A stretch of 64,000 bases of DNA from Roseomonas sp. KE2513 (GCF_016107305.1 NZ_RCVR01000020.1:43486-107485), one strand, 5' to 3'; shown: positions 20,798 through 30,327, numbered from the stretch's first letter. Notes: a model not told the origin generated them from the letters alone. Numbers and translations are program-made.

Positions 20798-21802
20798 ATG
20801 GGACGGTACCTGGTCACGGGCGGCGCCGGCTATGTCGGAAGTCACGTTGCACTCGCCTTGCAGGAGCGGGGCGACCACGTGGTCGTGCTGGACGACCTCC
20901 GCCAGGGACACCGCGCCGCAGTCCAGCCGGGCATGGAGCTGGTGGTCGCGGACCTGGCCGACCGCCGGCGCGTGGAGGAGGTCTTCGCAAGCTGGCGCTT
21001 CGACGGAGTGCTTCATTTCGCGGCGCTTTCGCTCGTCGGCGAGAGCATGCGCGAGCCGCTGCGATACATTGCCGAGAACGTCGGCAACTCGCTCTGGCTG
21101 GCCGAGGCGGCCGTGCGCGCGGGCGTCCGGCGATTCGTCCTCTCCTCCACAGCCGCCCTCTTCGGCATGCCGACGCGCATCCCCATCGACGAGGCCGAGA
21201 AGGTTGGTCCGGTCTCGGCCTACGGCGAATCGAAGCTCATGGTCGAGCGCGGCCTCGAGTGGGCGGACCAGGTGCTCGGGCTGCGGTCCGCGGCGCTGCG
21301 CTACTTCAACGCGGCGGGCGCTGACCCCGGCGGACGGCTGGGCGAGGATCACAATCCGGAGACCCACCTGATCCCTAACACGATCAACGCGGCCCTCGGG
21401 CTTGGCCCGGCGCTGACCGTCTTCGGCACCGACTACGACACGCCCGACGGCACCGCGATCCGCGACTACGTCCATGTGACGGACCTCGCAGACGCGCATC
21501 TGCGCGTGCTCGACCGGCTGAAGGACGGTCCATCCTGCCGCTACAACGTGGGCAGCGGGACAGGCGCCTCCGTGATGGAGGTGATCGCGGCGGTGGAGCG
21601 CGCGACGGGCCGCCCAGTGCCGCATGTGCTCGGCCCGCGCCGGGCGGGCGACCCGCCGGTGCTCGTCGCCTCCAACGCGGCGCTGCGCCGCGACACGGGC
21701 TGGGTGCCGCAGCTGGGCGCGCTGGATAGCATTGTCGGCACGGCCTGCGCCTGGCGGATGAAGAACCCGGGCGGCTACGGCGACGTGGCTGCCGCGGCCT
21801 GA
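20798..21802 (+). CDS. galE: UDP-glucose 4-epimerase
   Basis: GalE interconverts UDP-glucose and UDP-galactose with bound NAD. The 334 residues show the NAD motif GGAGYVGSH (8-16), the serine strand FVLSSTAALFG, the catalytic YGESK (Tyr-x-x-x-Lys) and LRYFNAAGADPGGRLGEDHNPETHLIP. The ATG at 20798 follows GAGGAGGA by 4 bases; a TTG one codon earlier is less likely. It lies between glycosyltransferase and O-acetylation genes and probably supplies UDP-galactose or a related sugar for the local polysaccharide. Confidence 0.93.
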   Translation: MGRYLVTGGAGYVGSHVALALQERGDHVVVLDDLRQGHRAAVQPGMELVVADLADRRRVEEVFASWRFDGVLHFAALSLVGESMREPLRYIAENVGNSLWLAEAAVRAGVRRFVLSSTAALFGMPTRIPIDEAEKVGPVSAYGESKLMVERGLEWADQVLGLRSAALRYFNAAGADPGGRLGEDHNPETHLIPNTINAALGLGPALTVFGTDYDTPDGTAIRDYVHVTDLADAHLRVLDRLKDGPSCRYNVGSGTGASVMEVIAAVERATGRPVPHVLGPRRAGDPPVLVASNAALRRDTGWVPQLGALDSIVGTACAWRMKNPGGYGDVAAAA

Positions 21803-21935
21803 CGCACCGCGCGTTCCCCCGTCACGGGCGGGACTGGTCCTTGCCACCCCTTCGTGCGAGGACCGGCCCTGCCGCGCCGTGCGGCGACGCCCCGTACCCG
21901 CGCGGGTGGGCACGCCGGGGAAGCAGGACGCGCCC

Positions 21936-22714
21936 ATGGGCCATCTCGATGACGCGCGCCCCGCACGCCTGTCGCGGCCCCGCCGCCGGGGCACCTTCCT
22001 CACCCTCGCGGCCCTCCTCTCGGCCGTGCCGGGCGCGGTGATGGCCCAGGCCTGCCCCAACAGCCGATGCCGCGCGAGGCCCGCCCGGAGCGGCTGGAGG
22101 AGCCCTATTGGCGCAGCCGCAGCGTGGCGCTGAGCCGGATGGCCGCGGGCGACCTCTCCCGCGTAAACCTTGTCTTCCTCGGCGACTCAATCACGGAGAA
22201 CTGGGACCGCCGGGACTGGGAGGCGAATTACGGCCGGTACGGCGCACTCAACCTCGGCGTGTCGGGTGACTTCGTCCAGGGCTTGCTCTGGAGGCTAACG
22301 GCTGGGGGACAGTGGCCGTCAACCCTTCGGCCGCGGCTCGCGGTGTTGCTGATCGGGACCAACAACGCCTCCTACAACTCGCCGCCCGAGAGCACGGCGC
22401 TCGGCATCGCCGAGGTGTTGCGCGAGGTCCGCCGCCGCTCCCCGGAGACGCGCATCCTCCTTCTCGGCATCCTCCCGCGCGGTGCCGAGGCGAATGACCC
22501 GGGGCGACGCCTGAACGCTCAGGTGAACGAGTTGATCGCGCGCTGCGCGGACGGGCGATCGGTCTTCTACCTCGATGCTGGGCCGGCGCTGGTGGACGCT
22601 CAGGGGCGCCTTGCACCTTCCATCGCCCCGGATCGGCTGCATCTCTCCGCCGAGGGCTATGCGAGGCTTTCCGCGGCCATCGAGCCAAGCCTGCGGGCGA
22701 TCCTCACGCCCTGA
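21936..22714 (+). pseudogene. Secreted GDSL/SGNH hydrolase split by an apparent -1 frameshift
   Basis: Frame one begins MGHLDDARPARLSRPRRRG and gives a clear signal peptide (TFLTLAALLSAVPGAVMAQA). The mature SGNH domain lies in another frame from about 22059: VFLGDSITENWDRR (Ser nucleophile), GVSGDFVQG (Gly block), LLIGTNNASYNS (Asn block) and DRLHLSAEGY (Asp and His). Adding one C to the CCCC run at 22055-22058 joins the frames as ...AQACPQQPMPREARPERLEEPYW. All catalytic blocks are intact, so this is a recent frameshift, a sequencing error in a homopolymer, or possibly phase variation. If only the ATG at 22067 is used, a cytosolic 215-residue form results. Confidence 0.75.
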
Positions 22715-23076
22715 GCGGGGCGCGCAGGCCGAACAGCTGTTGCATTATAGCCATGATCGCCGCTGTCTCGACAGGCTCGGTTTCCCGGGCGCGTTAGTAT
22801 GTTAACAATCTCGAGGACGTGAGGTGGCGGGGAACGGCGCTGGATGAGGGTTGTCGATGGGCAACTGCGGCCGCGAGGCCGGAACCGCGCGGCGAACCGC
22901 ATCCTTCCGGCTCCTCTCCGGCTTCCACCATCCGAGTCCGGCAGCCGCACTCGCGCAACCCTCCCGGCAGGCCCGGATGGTCAGCCACCGCCAGCGGCCC
23001 GGCCGTCCTGCTTGCCCGATTCTTCTCATCTGGATGGGCGGGACCACCACCGCCCAACCTATCGCGGAGTCCTCTG
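22715..23076. other. Intergenic region upstream of the algJ-like gene
   Basis: These 362 bases contain no convincing gene. The first 100 are visibly richer in A and T (TGCATTATAG at 22741-22750; TTAGTATGTTAACAAT around 22794-22809), and the promoter of the O-acetylation genes could lie there. No -35/-10 pair with standard spacing was found. The rest is ordinary GC-rich sequence. Confidence 0.4.
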
Positions 23077-24093
23077 ATGAGCGGCACCTTGCATGGGTCC
23101 CGAACCGGGTCCGGCACGCTGACGAACCGTCGCCACTTCTTGGCCGCCGCATCTACTGGCCTCAGTGCCGCGCTCGCGGCGCCCCACATCGCTCTGGCGC
23201 AGAGCGCGCCCTCGCTTGCTGTCGTCGGCAAGGAGGGCTGGCTGTTCCCACTTTGGGACAAGATCGCGGATGACGACGCCCCGCAGGTCCGTCCTGTCGT
23301 GCAGGTCATCTCACGCGCGGTCGCGACCCTGAAGGCTGCGGGCATTGACGTGGCTATGGTACTTGTTCCCTCGAAGGCGCGAACTTATCGCCAGTTCCTG
23401 CCTGACAGCATGAGGGTCGCCTCCACAGTTGACCGTCGTTATGCCGGCGTGCAGGCCGAGTTCCGGAAAGCTGGCGCGATCACGCCGGACCTCGACACCG
23501 CCTTCCGGGCGCATGCGGCGGGCACACAACTCTTCTTCAAGACCGATACTCACTGGACGCCGATGGGCGCCGAACTCGCGGCCGTCGAGGCCGCGAAGGC
23601 AATTGGCCCAACGCTGCCAGCGAGCGCCCGGCCAGGCCTTCAGGTCTCGGCGCCGATCAGTCGGGTCGCCCCGCGCGGCGACCTCGTCCGTAACCTTCCG
23701 GAGGCGCAGCGCGCCACTTACGGAGCAGAACCCTTCGTGTCGCGCGACGTCGTCGCGTCGGGTGGGCAGAACGCCCTTCTCGCTGACGACACCTCGGACG
23801 TTACCCTCGTCGGCAACAGCTACATGGAGCCGAAGTACGGCTTTCAGCCCATCCTCTCGAACCAGCTGAGTCGGCCGGTCTCGCTGTTTTGGAAGCCAAA
23901 TAATATTGGGGCATACGCGATTCTCCTTCAGTACGTAACGAGCCCAGGGTTCCGTGAGCAGCGGCCGAAGCTGCTGATCTGGACCTATCTCGAGGTTGAT
24001 CTCACCGCAGGTCCGAGCAGCTCCGGCTGGGGCAACAATGCAATGGGCTCTGACCAATTCCTCAACAATCTGCGCCAGGCGGTATCTGCATGA
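23077..24093 (+). CDS. AlgJ/AlgX-like O-acetyltransferase with a twin-arginine signal
   Basis: The 338-residue exported protein has an SGNH-like fold of the alginate acetyl-transfer type. The N-terminus carries NRRHFLAAA (residues 17-25) followed by a hydrophobic stretch and AQS, a twin-arginine signal. Catalytic features are kept: Asp157 and His159 in FFKTDTHWTP and Ser248 in LVGNSYM, plus VLVPSKARTY. It should accept acetyl groups from an AlgI-type membrane protein and place them on a polymer in the periplasm. The ATG at 23077 was chosen because the Tat signal follows it. It overlaps the AlgF-like gene by 4 bases. Base composition looks less GC-rich than the neighbours. Confidence 0.85.
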   Translation: MSGTLHGSRTGSGTLTNRRHFLAAASTGLSAALAAPHIALAQSAPSLAVVGKEGWLFPLWDKIADDDAPQVRPVVQVISRAVATLKAAGIDVAMVLVPSKARTYRQFLPDSMRVASTVDRRYAGVQAEFRKAGAITPDLDTAFRAHAAGTQLFFKTDTHWTPMGAELAAVEAAKAIGPTLPASARPGLQVSAPISRVAPRGDLVRNLPEAQRATYGAEPFVSRDVVASGGQNALLADDTSDVTLVGNSYMEPKYGFQPILSNQLSRPVSLFWKPNNIGAYAILLQYVTSPGFREQRPKLLIWTYLEVDLTAGPSSSGWGNNAMGSDQFLNNLRQAVSA

Positions 24094-24809
24094 CCAAGCC
24101 CAACTCCCTTCGGCAGGCCTTCGCGCCCCTCCTCGCCGCCCTGGTGGGAGCGACCTCGGCCGGGGCTCAGACGCCGTCAGGCCAGGCACAGGTTTACGAC
24201 CCTGAGCCGCCGCCGGACTCCGCCTATGTGCGCTTCGTGAACACGATGGGCGAGGAAGTCTCCCTCCGGCCAGCCTTCCTGCCGGCCCTAAAGCTTGGCA
24301 CCCGCCCTGCGGAGCGCGTGACAGTCTACAACGTCGCCCAGCGCGTTACGGGCAACCGTGAGATGGTAGTAGAAGCCTCAGCCGGCCGTCGCACCGGCAG
24401 GATTGTGCTGCGTCTACAGCCAAAGAGCTTCAACACGGTGCTCCTGCAGCCCCAGGGTGACGGCGGGATCACTGCGACGCCAATTGTGGATCAGGCCGAC
24501 TTCAATCGTGCCCGCGCGCGTCTCAGCTTTTACAACGCGGCGCCCGACTGTCCCGACGCCTCCGTTCTGCTCGCGCCGAGCGGCCCTGCCGTCTTTCCAC
24601 CGCCCGTGGCACCCGGGACGACGGTAAGCCGCACGGTCCAGCCCGTTGCAGCCCAGCTTCGCGCGGGCTGCGCGGGCCAGGTCGCCCCCGATGTCCCGTT
24701 GGAGGGTCTGGAGGCCGGCGGCATGTACAGCATCTGGCTCATGCGTCCCGAGGGGCGCGCGCTCGTGGCCTTTGTCGGCCGCGACACGACGGCGCGCTGG
24801 AGGAACTGA
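24090..24809 (+). CDS. algF: AlgF-like periplasmic acetylation protein
   Basis: The 239 residues begin with a signal peptide (LLAALVGATSAGAQT). The mature part resembles AlgF, the periplasmic adaptor of alginate O-acetylation: YVRFVNTMGEEVSLRP near residue 45, a second similar repeat LSFYNAAPDCPDASVLL, and a C-terminal GGMYSIWLMRPEG. Two beta-sandwich-like halves are typical. Its ATG overlaps the AlgJ-like stop, so the two form a coupled pair. A strong hairpin follows the stop. Confidence 0.8.
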   Translation: MTKPNSLRQAFAPLLAALVGATSAGAQTPSGQAQVYDPEPPPDSAYVRFVNTMGEEVSLRPAFLPALKLGTRPAERVTVYNVAQRVTGNREMVVEASAGRRTGRIVLRLQPKSFNTVLLQPQGDGGITATPIVDQADFNRARARLSFYNAAPDCPDASVLLAPSGPAVFPPPVAPGTTVSRTVQPVAAQLRAGCAGQVAPDVPLEGLEAGGMYSIWLMRPEGRALVAFVGRDTTARWRN

Positions 24810-24817
24810 CGCGCGCA

Positions 24818-24835
24818 GCGCCCCCGAGGGGGCGC
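24818..24835 (+). terminator. Perfect hairpin after the algF-like gene
   Basis: GCGCCCCC (24818-24825) and GGGGGCGC (24828-24835) are perfect inverted arms around GA, 8 bases after the algF stop and in the gap between convergent genes. The GC-rich stem is very stable, but no T-run follows. Confidence 0.45.
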
Positions 24836-24884
24836 CGGCGCCTTCTGGATGGGAAGGGAAGGGCGCCGCGGCGCTAGCTGCCCG

Positions 24885-27548
24885 CTAGTTGCCTTCGCGC
24901 AGCTGCATCGCGCGTAGCCGGGCGGCCTCTTCGAGAGCCCGACGGGCGCGCAGGTGGTCGTCGCGCGCCCGTGCGATGCGAGCCTCGAGCAGAGCCATCT
25001 GCAACTCGTCGGCACCGCGCGCACGTCCCTCGCGCAGGATCTGCTCGGCGCGGCCGATCGAATTGTTCGCCACTGCCGCCTCGCCGGCCACGGCCCGTGC
25101 GCGCACGTAGTCCGGGTTAGCCTCGAGAATTGGCTCGGCGATGCGCACCGCGTCGGTGCCTCGGCCGGAACCGGAATAAACCCGCGCAAGGGAAAGCTGG
25201 ACGTCGATATCGGCGTTCGCCTGACCAGAGGAGGGTGCCAGCCGGTCCAACGCGCCCTGCCGACCGCCGCTGTCGTTCAGCCGGTCCGTGATGGTTGTGG
25301 ACGACGTGGCGCGCACTGTCGCGGCACGGGTGCGCGCCTCGCCCGTAAGCGCCGGGTCGCGGGCGAGGTTGGCCACCGCTGCTTGAGCCTCTGTCGCACG
25401 ACCAGCATCTAACAGCGCACCCGCGATGGCGATGCGGGCTGCTGCTGGAGCGCTCGGGCCAGGGCTTGCCGCCCGCGCCGCTGCCTCGATATTCGCTGGC
25501 TGGCGCAGGCGCGTGAAGGCGCGGATGACGCCGGCCTGGGTTTCGCCCGTCGCGTCGGGCTGAGAGGCAAGTGCCAGAAGCCGGCGGGCTGCGTCAGAGC
25601 GCGGGTTGCCCCGAGCAGCCGCTTCCAACTGACGCAATTCGAGGGCGCGGCGATTCTGCTCGAGCAGACGGTTGCCATCTTCGGTGCGGGCACCGGGCGG
25701 GATTGCGCCGAGGCGATCCACCGTCTCCGCAATCCGACCGTCCGCGTTCGACAGAAGCGCGGAGGCGAAGAGTGCGTCCGGGGCGCTGCGGGCGGCTAGT
25801 TCCCGCTCCACCCGCCGTGCCTCGTCCGCTTGGCCCCTTTCCTTCAGGGTACGCGCGAGGTCAATGGCTGCCCAAGTACTATTCGGATCGGCCGCAAGCG
25901 CGTTTCGCAGCAGGACAATCTTTGCGTCCGGATCCGTCGTGCGCTGCGCCTCCTGGCGTAGGGCGGCGGAGCGGAAGGCAAGGGAGCCCGCCGGCGGGCG
26001 AAAACCGTTCTCCGTCAGCAGCCGGTCCGCCTCGGCGAAGCGCCCCTGGCGCTGAAGCGCCTCGTACAGGCCGCCCTGGGCGGCAGTGTTCGTCCTTTGG
26101 ATGGTCAGCGCCGTGCGGAACCGCGTCTCGGCGGTTGAGAAATCATCGCGTCGGATAGCCAGGAAGCCGAGGACGAGCTCGCCTTGCAACCTCTCGTTGG
26201 CACTGCCGCGGAGCGCACGCTGCGCGGCTTCCTCTGCCTTGTCCGCATCGTTCCGGTTGAGGCTGCGCCAAGCCTGGACGGCGCTGCTGGGCGCCACCGG
26301 CGCGGCCGCGCGGTTGCCGTTGCCATCCCTCCCACGCCCGTTGCCTCTGACATTCCCGGGCGGGGCCGCATTCGAATAACCGTCGAGGCTGCCCACCCGC
26401 TCCGTGAACTCCTCCCGCCGGAAGGGAGCGAGGGCGACGCCCTCCTCAAACAGTGTGCGTGCCTCGGGGAAGCGAAACTGCAGTTTACGGACGATCGCGA
26501 GGCCGATGACCGCCTCCGGATCGTTCGGATCGCCTTCTCGAGCGGTGTTGAAGTTCCGCTCAGCATCGTTCACGCGGCCGGCCGCGATTGCGTCCCAGCC
26601 CGCGAGACGCTCTGTCACCCATTGGGGGACGAGCGTGCCCCTAGCCTCGTCGTACTTCGCCCCGATTTCGGGGTCCGGCGGGTTGGACTGAAGGTAAATT
26701 CCGATGGCTTCGGCAGCATCGGGATCACCGGGCATCCAGAGGATGGCCTGACGCCACGCGGCACGGACCGCGGAGCTGATCGCGGGAACATCCGCGAGCT
26801 GCCGTAGCCGCTCAATCCCCTGCAACCGATAGGACTCGTTGTAGGTGAGCATCTGGGCATAGGCGAGCTGGAGCGGGCGGTTCTCGCCCGCGGCCATTAC
26901 CGCCGCCTCCATGCCCCGCCTCGCCTCCTCGAAGTTCTCGGGAGAGGTGCCGGCCAGCGTCTGATAGTACTCGGCGGCGAAGATCAGCGGCACCTCGCCA
27001 CGCGGGAACAACTCCCGGTAGCGCTGCATTGCCGCCTCGCGTTGCCCGGCCAAGGCGAGGCGACGTGCCTCGGCCAGCACCGCCTGGTCCACCAGCAGCG
27101 CGCGCAGAGAGGTGGCGGCGCGTAGGGCGGCGGGCGTGTCGGGCGCGATCTGGTTGAGGCGGGCGGTGTAGATCTCAGCATTCGTGCGGTCGCCGTTCAG
27201 CGCGGCTACCTCGGTGGCGGCCGCCAGCACGCCTGGGTTGTTCGGCTCCAGCGTCAGCAGCCGGTCGAGGGCCTGCTGCGCCAGCTGGGGCCGCCCCTGT
27301 GCGCTCCAGTAGTTCGCCTGGTCGAGGAGGATCGCGGCGCCGCGGCTGCCGAGGCGCGGCGGTGCCTCTCCTGCCAACTGGGGGCTGCCGGCTTCGGCGG
27401 TCTGGGCCGTTGCCGGGCCGGTGGCCAGGCTTGCCAGCAGCGCCATCATCCCGGCGCCGGCAAGAAGGGAGAGCCTCGCCGAGGGGGCGGCACCTGCCAC
27501 CCGGAGCCCTCGCCGGCACGGCGTGGGGCGAGGCGGGTGCGAGACCAT
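24885..27548 (-). CDS. Large exported TPR protein resembling the TPR part of BcsC
   Basis: The 887 residues comprise a signal peptide (MALLASLATGPATAQT) and then tetratricopeptide-like repeats along the entire length, for example ALDRLLTLEPNNPGVLAAATEVA, AERNFNTAREGDPNDPEAVIGLA and AEQILREGRARGADELQMALLEARI. A Gly/Asn/Arg-rich linker sits mid-protein (NVRGNGRGRDGNGNR). The pattern matches the periplasmic TPR scaffold of cellulose exporters, but the C-terminal outer-membrane barrel of BcsC is missing. The ATG at 27548 was preferred because GGAGAG lies 8 bases upstream; ATG 27566 is possible. With AlgI/J/F-type genes around it, it probably scaffolds polymer export. Confidence 0.75.
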   Translation of the reverse strand: MVSHPPRPTPCRRGLRVAGAAPSARLSLLAGAGMMALLASLATGPATAQTAEAGSPQLAGEAPPRLGSRGAAILLDQANYWSAQGRPQLAQQALDRLLTLEPNNPGVLAAATEVAALNGDRTNAEIYTARLNQIAPDTPAALRAATSLRALLVDQAVLAEARRLALAGQREAAMQRYRELFPRGEVPLIFAAEYYQTLAGTSPENFEEARRGMEAAVMAAGENRPLQLAYAQMLTYNESYRLQGIERLRQLADVPAISSAVRAAWRQAILWMPGDPDAAEAIGIYLQSNPPDPEIGAKYDEARGTLVPQWVTERLAGWDAIAAGRVNDAERNFNTAREGDPNDPEAVIGLAIVRKLQFRFPEARTLFEEGVALAPFRREEFTERVGSLDGYSNAAPPGNVRGNGRGRDGNGNRAAAPVAPSSAVQAWRSLNRNDADKAEEAAQRALRGSANERLQGELVLGFLAIRRDDFSTAETRFRTALTIQRTNTAAQGGLYEALQRQGRFAEADRLLTENGFRPPAGSLAFRSAALRQEAQRTTDPDAKIVLLRNALAADPNSTWAAIDLARTLKERGQADEARRVERELAARSAPDALFASALLSNADGRIAETVDRLGAIPPGARTEDGNRLLEQNRRALELRQLEAAARGNPRSDAARRLLALASQPDATGETQAGVIRAFTRLRQPANIEAAARAASPGPSAPAAARIAIAGALLDAGRATEAQAAVANLARDPALTGEARTRAATVRATSSTTITDRLNDSGGRQGALDRLAPSSGQANADIDVQLSLARVYSGSGRGTDAVRIAEPILEANPDYVRARAVAGEAAVANNSIGRAEQILREGRARGADELQMALLEARIARARDDHLRARRALEEAARLRAMQLREGN

Positions 27549-27678
27549 TACTGAACTCTCCAGCATGCCGATCTCAACCTGACCGGTTTCATAATAATCG
27601 GCACGCCGTTCCATGCCCAGCGGTATCCGCTTCGCAGGGCGGAAAGCGCGGGCGCCGGCGGGGCAGTGCGGCACCGGC

Positions 27679-28803
27679 CTACCATCGCGCGATGAACTCG
27701 CGCTCGGCGGCGGTCAGCGGCTGCGCCACGACGCGCTCTGGGATCTCCCAGATCAAGAGCCGGGGCGGTGACTCGCGGAAGGTCTCGCCGGCGAGGTAGG
27801 CGGCCGCGCTGCCGGCAAAGCCGCCGCCGGCCGTGGCCGCATTCAGGACGGTGCTGCGGAGCGCCGCCTGCAGCGCGCCATGGAAGTTGGCATTCACCGA
27901 GTAGGAGGAGCCAATCAGCACCACCTCCGGCGCCGGCGCTTCGTCGAGCAGCCCGCCGCCCGCGCCGTCCTCCGCCTTCTCCGTGCGCTCGAGACGCTGG
28001 CGGTCCGGGTGCGGGCGCAGTGCGTCCGGTACGCGGTCGAGGCTCGTCACGCGCAGCAGGTCGCCTGGGCCGTCGGTCTCCGCCGCCGCGGCAGTGGTGC
28101 GGTAATCGTCTCCGCGGGTTAGCGGCACCTCGGCGACGGCCGTGGCGATCGCGGCGGCAGCGGCCTTCCCACCCTCCTGGTTCCAATGGGTGTCGGTGCG
28201 GTAGTAGGCGGCGCCCCGCGCTTCGACGGCGGAGAGGGCGGGCAGCAGCGGGATCGGCCGCAGCCCCTCGCCGCGCAGCGCAGCAAGGAACGCGTCGTGC
28301 CGCGCCTCGGCCTGGGCGGAGCGCGGCGCCCCGCAGAGCTTCGCCTGCTCCACCCGCGCCTTGTCCGGCACCACGGCGACGGCCAGGGCTATGTTGCGGG
28401 CGGCCAGCGAGTCTCGCACCCGACGGACAACTGCGGCGCGCTCAGCCATCGCGGCCTCGGCGCCGGGCCAGGGGCGCAACTCCTCGGTCAGGAAGAGCGT
28501 CTCGCCGCAGCCGACGCGCACCGTTGGGCCGCCGGAGCCGAAGAGCCTGTACCGGAACACGCCGCCTGCCGCCCGCAGCAAAGGGTCCGCAGGCAGCTCG
28601 TGCGCCATGACGTGGTTCACCGCGCCGGTCAGCTTGCCCGAGAGAAAGGAAGCGAGGTCGAGCGTCGGGCGGAGCCGCTGCTGCCCCTGCGGACTCGCGA
28701 TCGCCTCGATCCCCTGCCAGGCGCCAAGCCCGAGCAGGACGACGGCGGCCACACCTTGCAGGACGGCGGCGCGATGGGCGTTCTTCCAGGGGGTGTCGCT
28801 CAT
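27679..28803 (-). CDS. AlgJ/AlgX-like membrane-anchored O-acetyltransferase
   Basis: The 374 residues have an N-terminal transmembrane anchor (about 12-32) and a periplasmic SGNH-like domain. Catalytic residues are visible: Asp204 and His206 in YRTDTHWNQEG and Ser300 in VVLIGSSYS, with VVPDKARVEQ as in AlgJ. It probably takes acetyl groups delivered by AlgI, whose gene ends 7 bases upstream. It differs from the Tat-exported homologue at 23077, so the locus has two non-identical acetyl-transfer enzymes. Confidence 0.85.
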   Translation of the reverse strand: MSDTPWKNAHRAAVLQGVAAVVLLGLGAWQGIEAIASPQGQQRLRPTLDLASFLSGKLTGAVNHVMAHELPADPLLRAAGGVFRYRLFGSGGPTVRVGCGETLFLTEELRPWPGAEAAMAERAAVVRRVRDSLAARNIALAVAVVPDKARVEQAKLCGAPRSAQAEARHDAFLAALRGEGLRPIPLLPALSAVEARGAAYYRTDTHWNQEGGKAAAAAIATAVAEVPLTRGDDYRTTAAAAETDGPGDLLRVTSLDRVPDALRPHPDRQRLERTEKAEDGAGGGLLDEAPAPEVVLIGSSYSVNANFHGALQAALRSTVLNAATAGGGFAGSAAAYLAGETFRESPPRLLIWEIPERVVAQPLTAAEREFIARW

Positions 28804-28810
28804 CTCGCCC

Positions 28811-30232
28811 TCAGAACTGGAAGTAGAGGAAGGGAACGGCCGCGCGGCTGTAGAGCAGCACGACGCCGAGGAGGAAGGCGAGCAGCGGGGCGATGACCCA
28901 GGTTCCGCGCCAGAACGAGCCCATCGCCTCGGGCGGCCGCTGGAAGGGCAGGCGGGTGCCGAGCAGCGGCAGGTAGACGATCGCCACCGCGATGAGCATC
29001 GTCCACCACTGGTCCGGCGTGACCTGCCAGGCAAGTGTGTCGCTGAGCCCGGCGCCGTTCAGCCCGAGCATCCCGCCATACATGGTGCCGGCGTTACCGA
29101 TATCGTGCGCGCGGAACACGACCCAGCCGATGATGGCCGCGAGCATCGTGAGCGCGTTGCCGAGCGCGTAGTTCATCGGCCGGTTGCCCGCCGCTTGCCA
29201 GAGCCGGTGCAGCGCCAGCAGCCCGCCGTGCCAGGCGCCCCAGACGATGAAGGTCCAGTTGGCGCCGTGCCAAAGGCCGCCGATCACCATCGTCAGGAAG
29301 AGGTTAAGGTAGGTCCGGAAGGCGCCGCGCCGGTTCCCGCCGAGGGAAATATAGAGGTAGTCGCGCAGGAAGCGCGACAGCGTCATGTGCCACCGCTGCC
29401 AGAAGGCCTGGATGGAGCCCGAGAGGTAGGGATGGTTGAAGTTCTCGGGGAAGTGGAAGCCGATCATCAGCGCAAGGCCGATCGCCATCGCCGAGTAGCC
29501 CGCGAAATCGAAGTAGAGCTGCAGCGTGTAGGCGATGGCGCCTGTCCAGGCATCGGCGAGCGTCGGCGCGGGCAGGGCGAAGGCGGCGTCGGCCACCAGC
29601 GCCACCGTGTCCGCGAGGCAGACCTTCATCGCGAAGCCGATCATGAAACGCCGTGCGCCGGTGCCGAACTGCGCGAGCGTGTGCGGGCGGGAGACGAGCT
29701 CGTCCTTGATCTCGGCGTAGCGCACGATCGGGCCGGCGATAAGCTGGCTGAAGATCGCCTTGTAGGTGGCGTAGTCCACCAGCCGCTTCGTGACGGGCAC
29801 GGTGCCGCGCCAGATGTCCGTCAGGTATGAAACGGATTGAAGCACGTAGAAGGAGAGGCCAATCGGCAGGATGATCTCGGTCCAGGGAACCGGGGTCAGG
29901 CCGAAGGCGGCGCGGATATCGTTGAAGGCACCGACGCCAAAATTCGCGTACTTGAAATAGGCGAGCACGCCGAGGTTGCCGACAAGGCCGAGCACGAGCA
30001 GCCAGGTGCCCAGCCGCGTCTTCGGCCCGGCCGCGTCCATCCAGCGCACGGTATAGAAGGTGAAGATCGTGCAGAAGATGAGCAGCAGCAGGAAGTCGAC
30101 TCGCCACCAGGCATAGAAGGCCCAGGAGAGAATGAGGATAGGCCAGTTCCGGTAACGGAACGGCGTCAGGAAGTAGGCGGCGAAGAAGAAGGGAAGGAAG
30201 AGGCAGAGGAACTCGAAAGAGGCGAAGATCAT
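28811..30232 (-). CDS. algI: AlgI-type MBOAT acetyl-transfer membrane protein
   Basis: This polytopic inner-membrane protein of 473 residues belongs to the membrane-bound O-acyltransferase family. It passes acetyl groups from a cytosolic donor across the membrane for polymer O-acetylation. Family hallmarks are YFKYANFG, LPIGLSFYVLQSVSYL, FAGYSAMAIG, FWQRWHMTLSRFLRDYLYISLGGNRRG and WHGANW, with His322 at the expected active-site position. It is the first gene of the algI/algX-like pair. Close relatives act in alginate and in cellulose acetylation; the polymer here is unknown. Confidence 0.93.
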   Translation of the reverse strand: MIFASFEFLCLFLPFFFAAYFLTPFRYRNWPILILSWAFYAWWRVDFLLLLIFCTIFTFYTVRWMDAAGPKTRLGTWLLVLGLVGNLGVLAYFKYANFGVGAFNDIRAAFGLTPVPWTEIILPIGLSFYVLQSVSYLTDIWRGTVPVTKRLVDYATYKAIFSQLIAGPIVRYAEIKDELVSRPHTLAQFGTGARRFMIGFAMKVCLADTVALVADAAFALPAPTLADAWTGAIAYTLQLYFDFAGYSAMAIGLALMIGFHFPENFNHPYLSGSIQAFWQRWHMTLSRFLRDYLYISLGGNRRGAFRTYLNLFLTMVIGGLWHGANWTFIVWGAWHGGLLALHRLWQAAGNRPMNYALGNALTMLAAIIGWVVFRAHDIGNAGTMYGGMLGLNGAGLSDTLAWQVTPDQWWTMLIAVAIVYLPLLGTRLPFQRPPEAMGSFWRGTWVIAPLLAFLLGVVLLYSRAAVPFLYFQF

Positions 30233-30327
30233 CGGCCGCCGCAGCCCCTGTCGGGCCCGACCGGGCCTTGCGTCCGCAGCATCAGGATTCCCCTCGGCCG
30301 GCCCGTTACGCGCAAAGGGCCCTCAAA

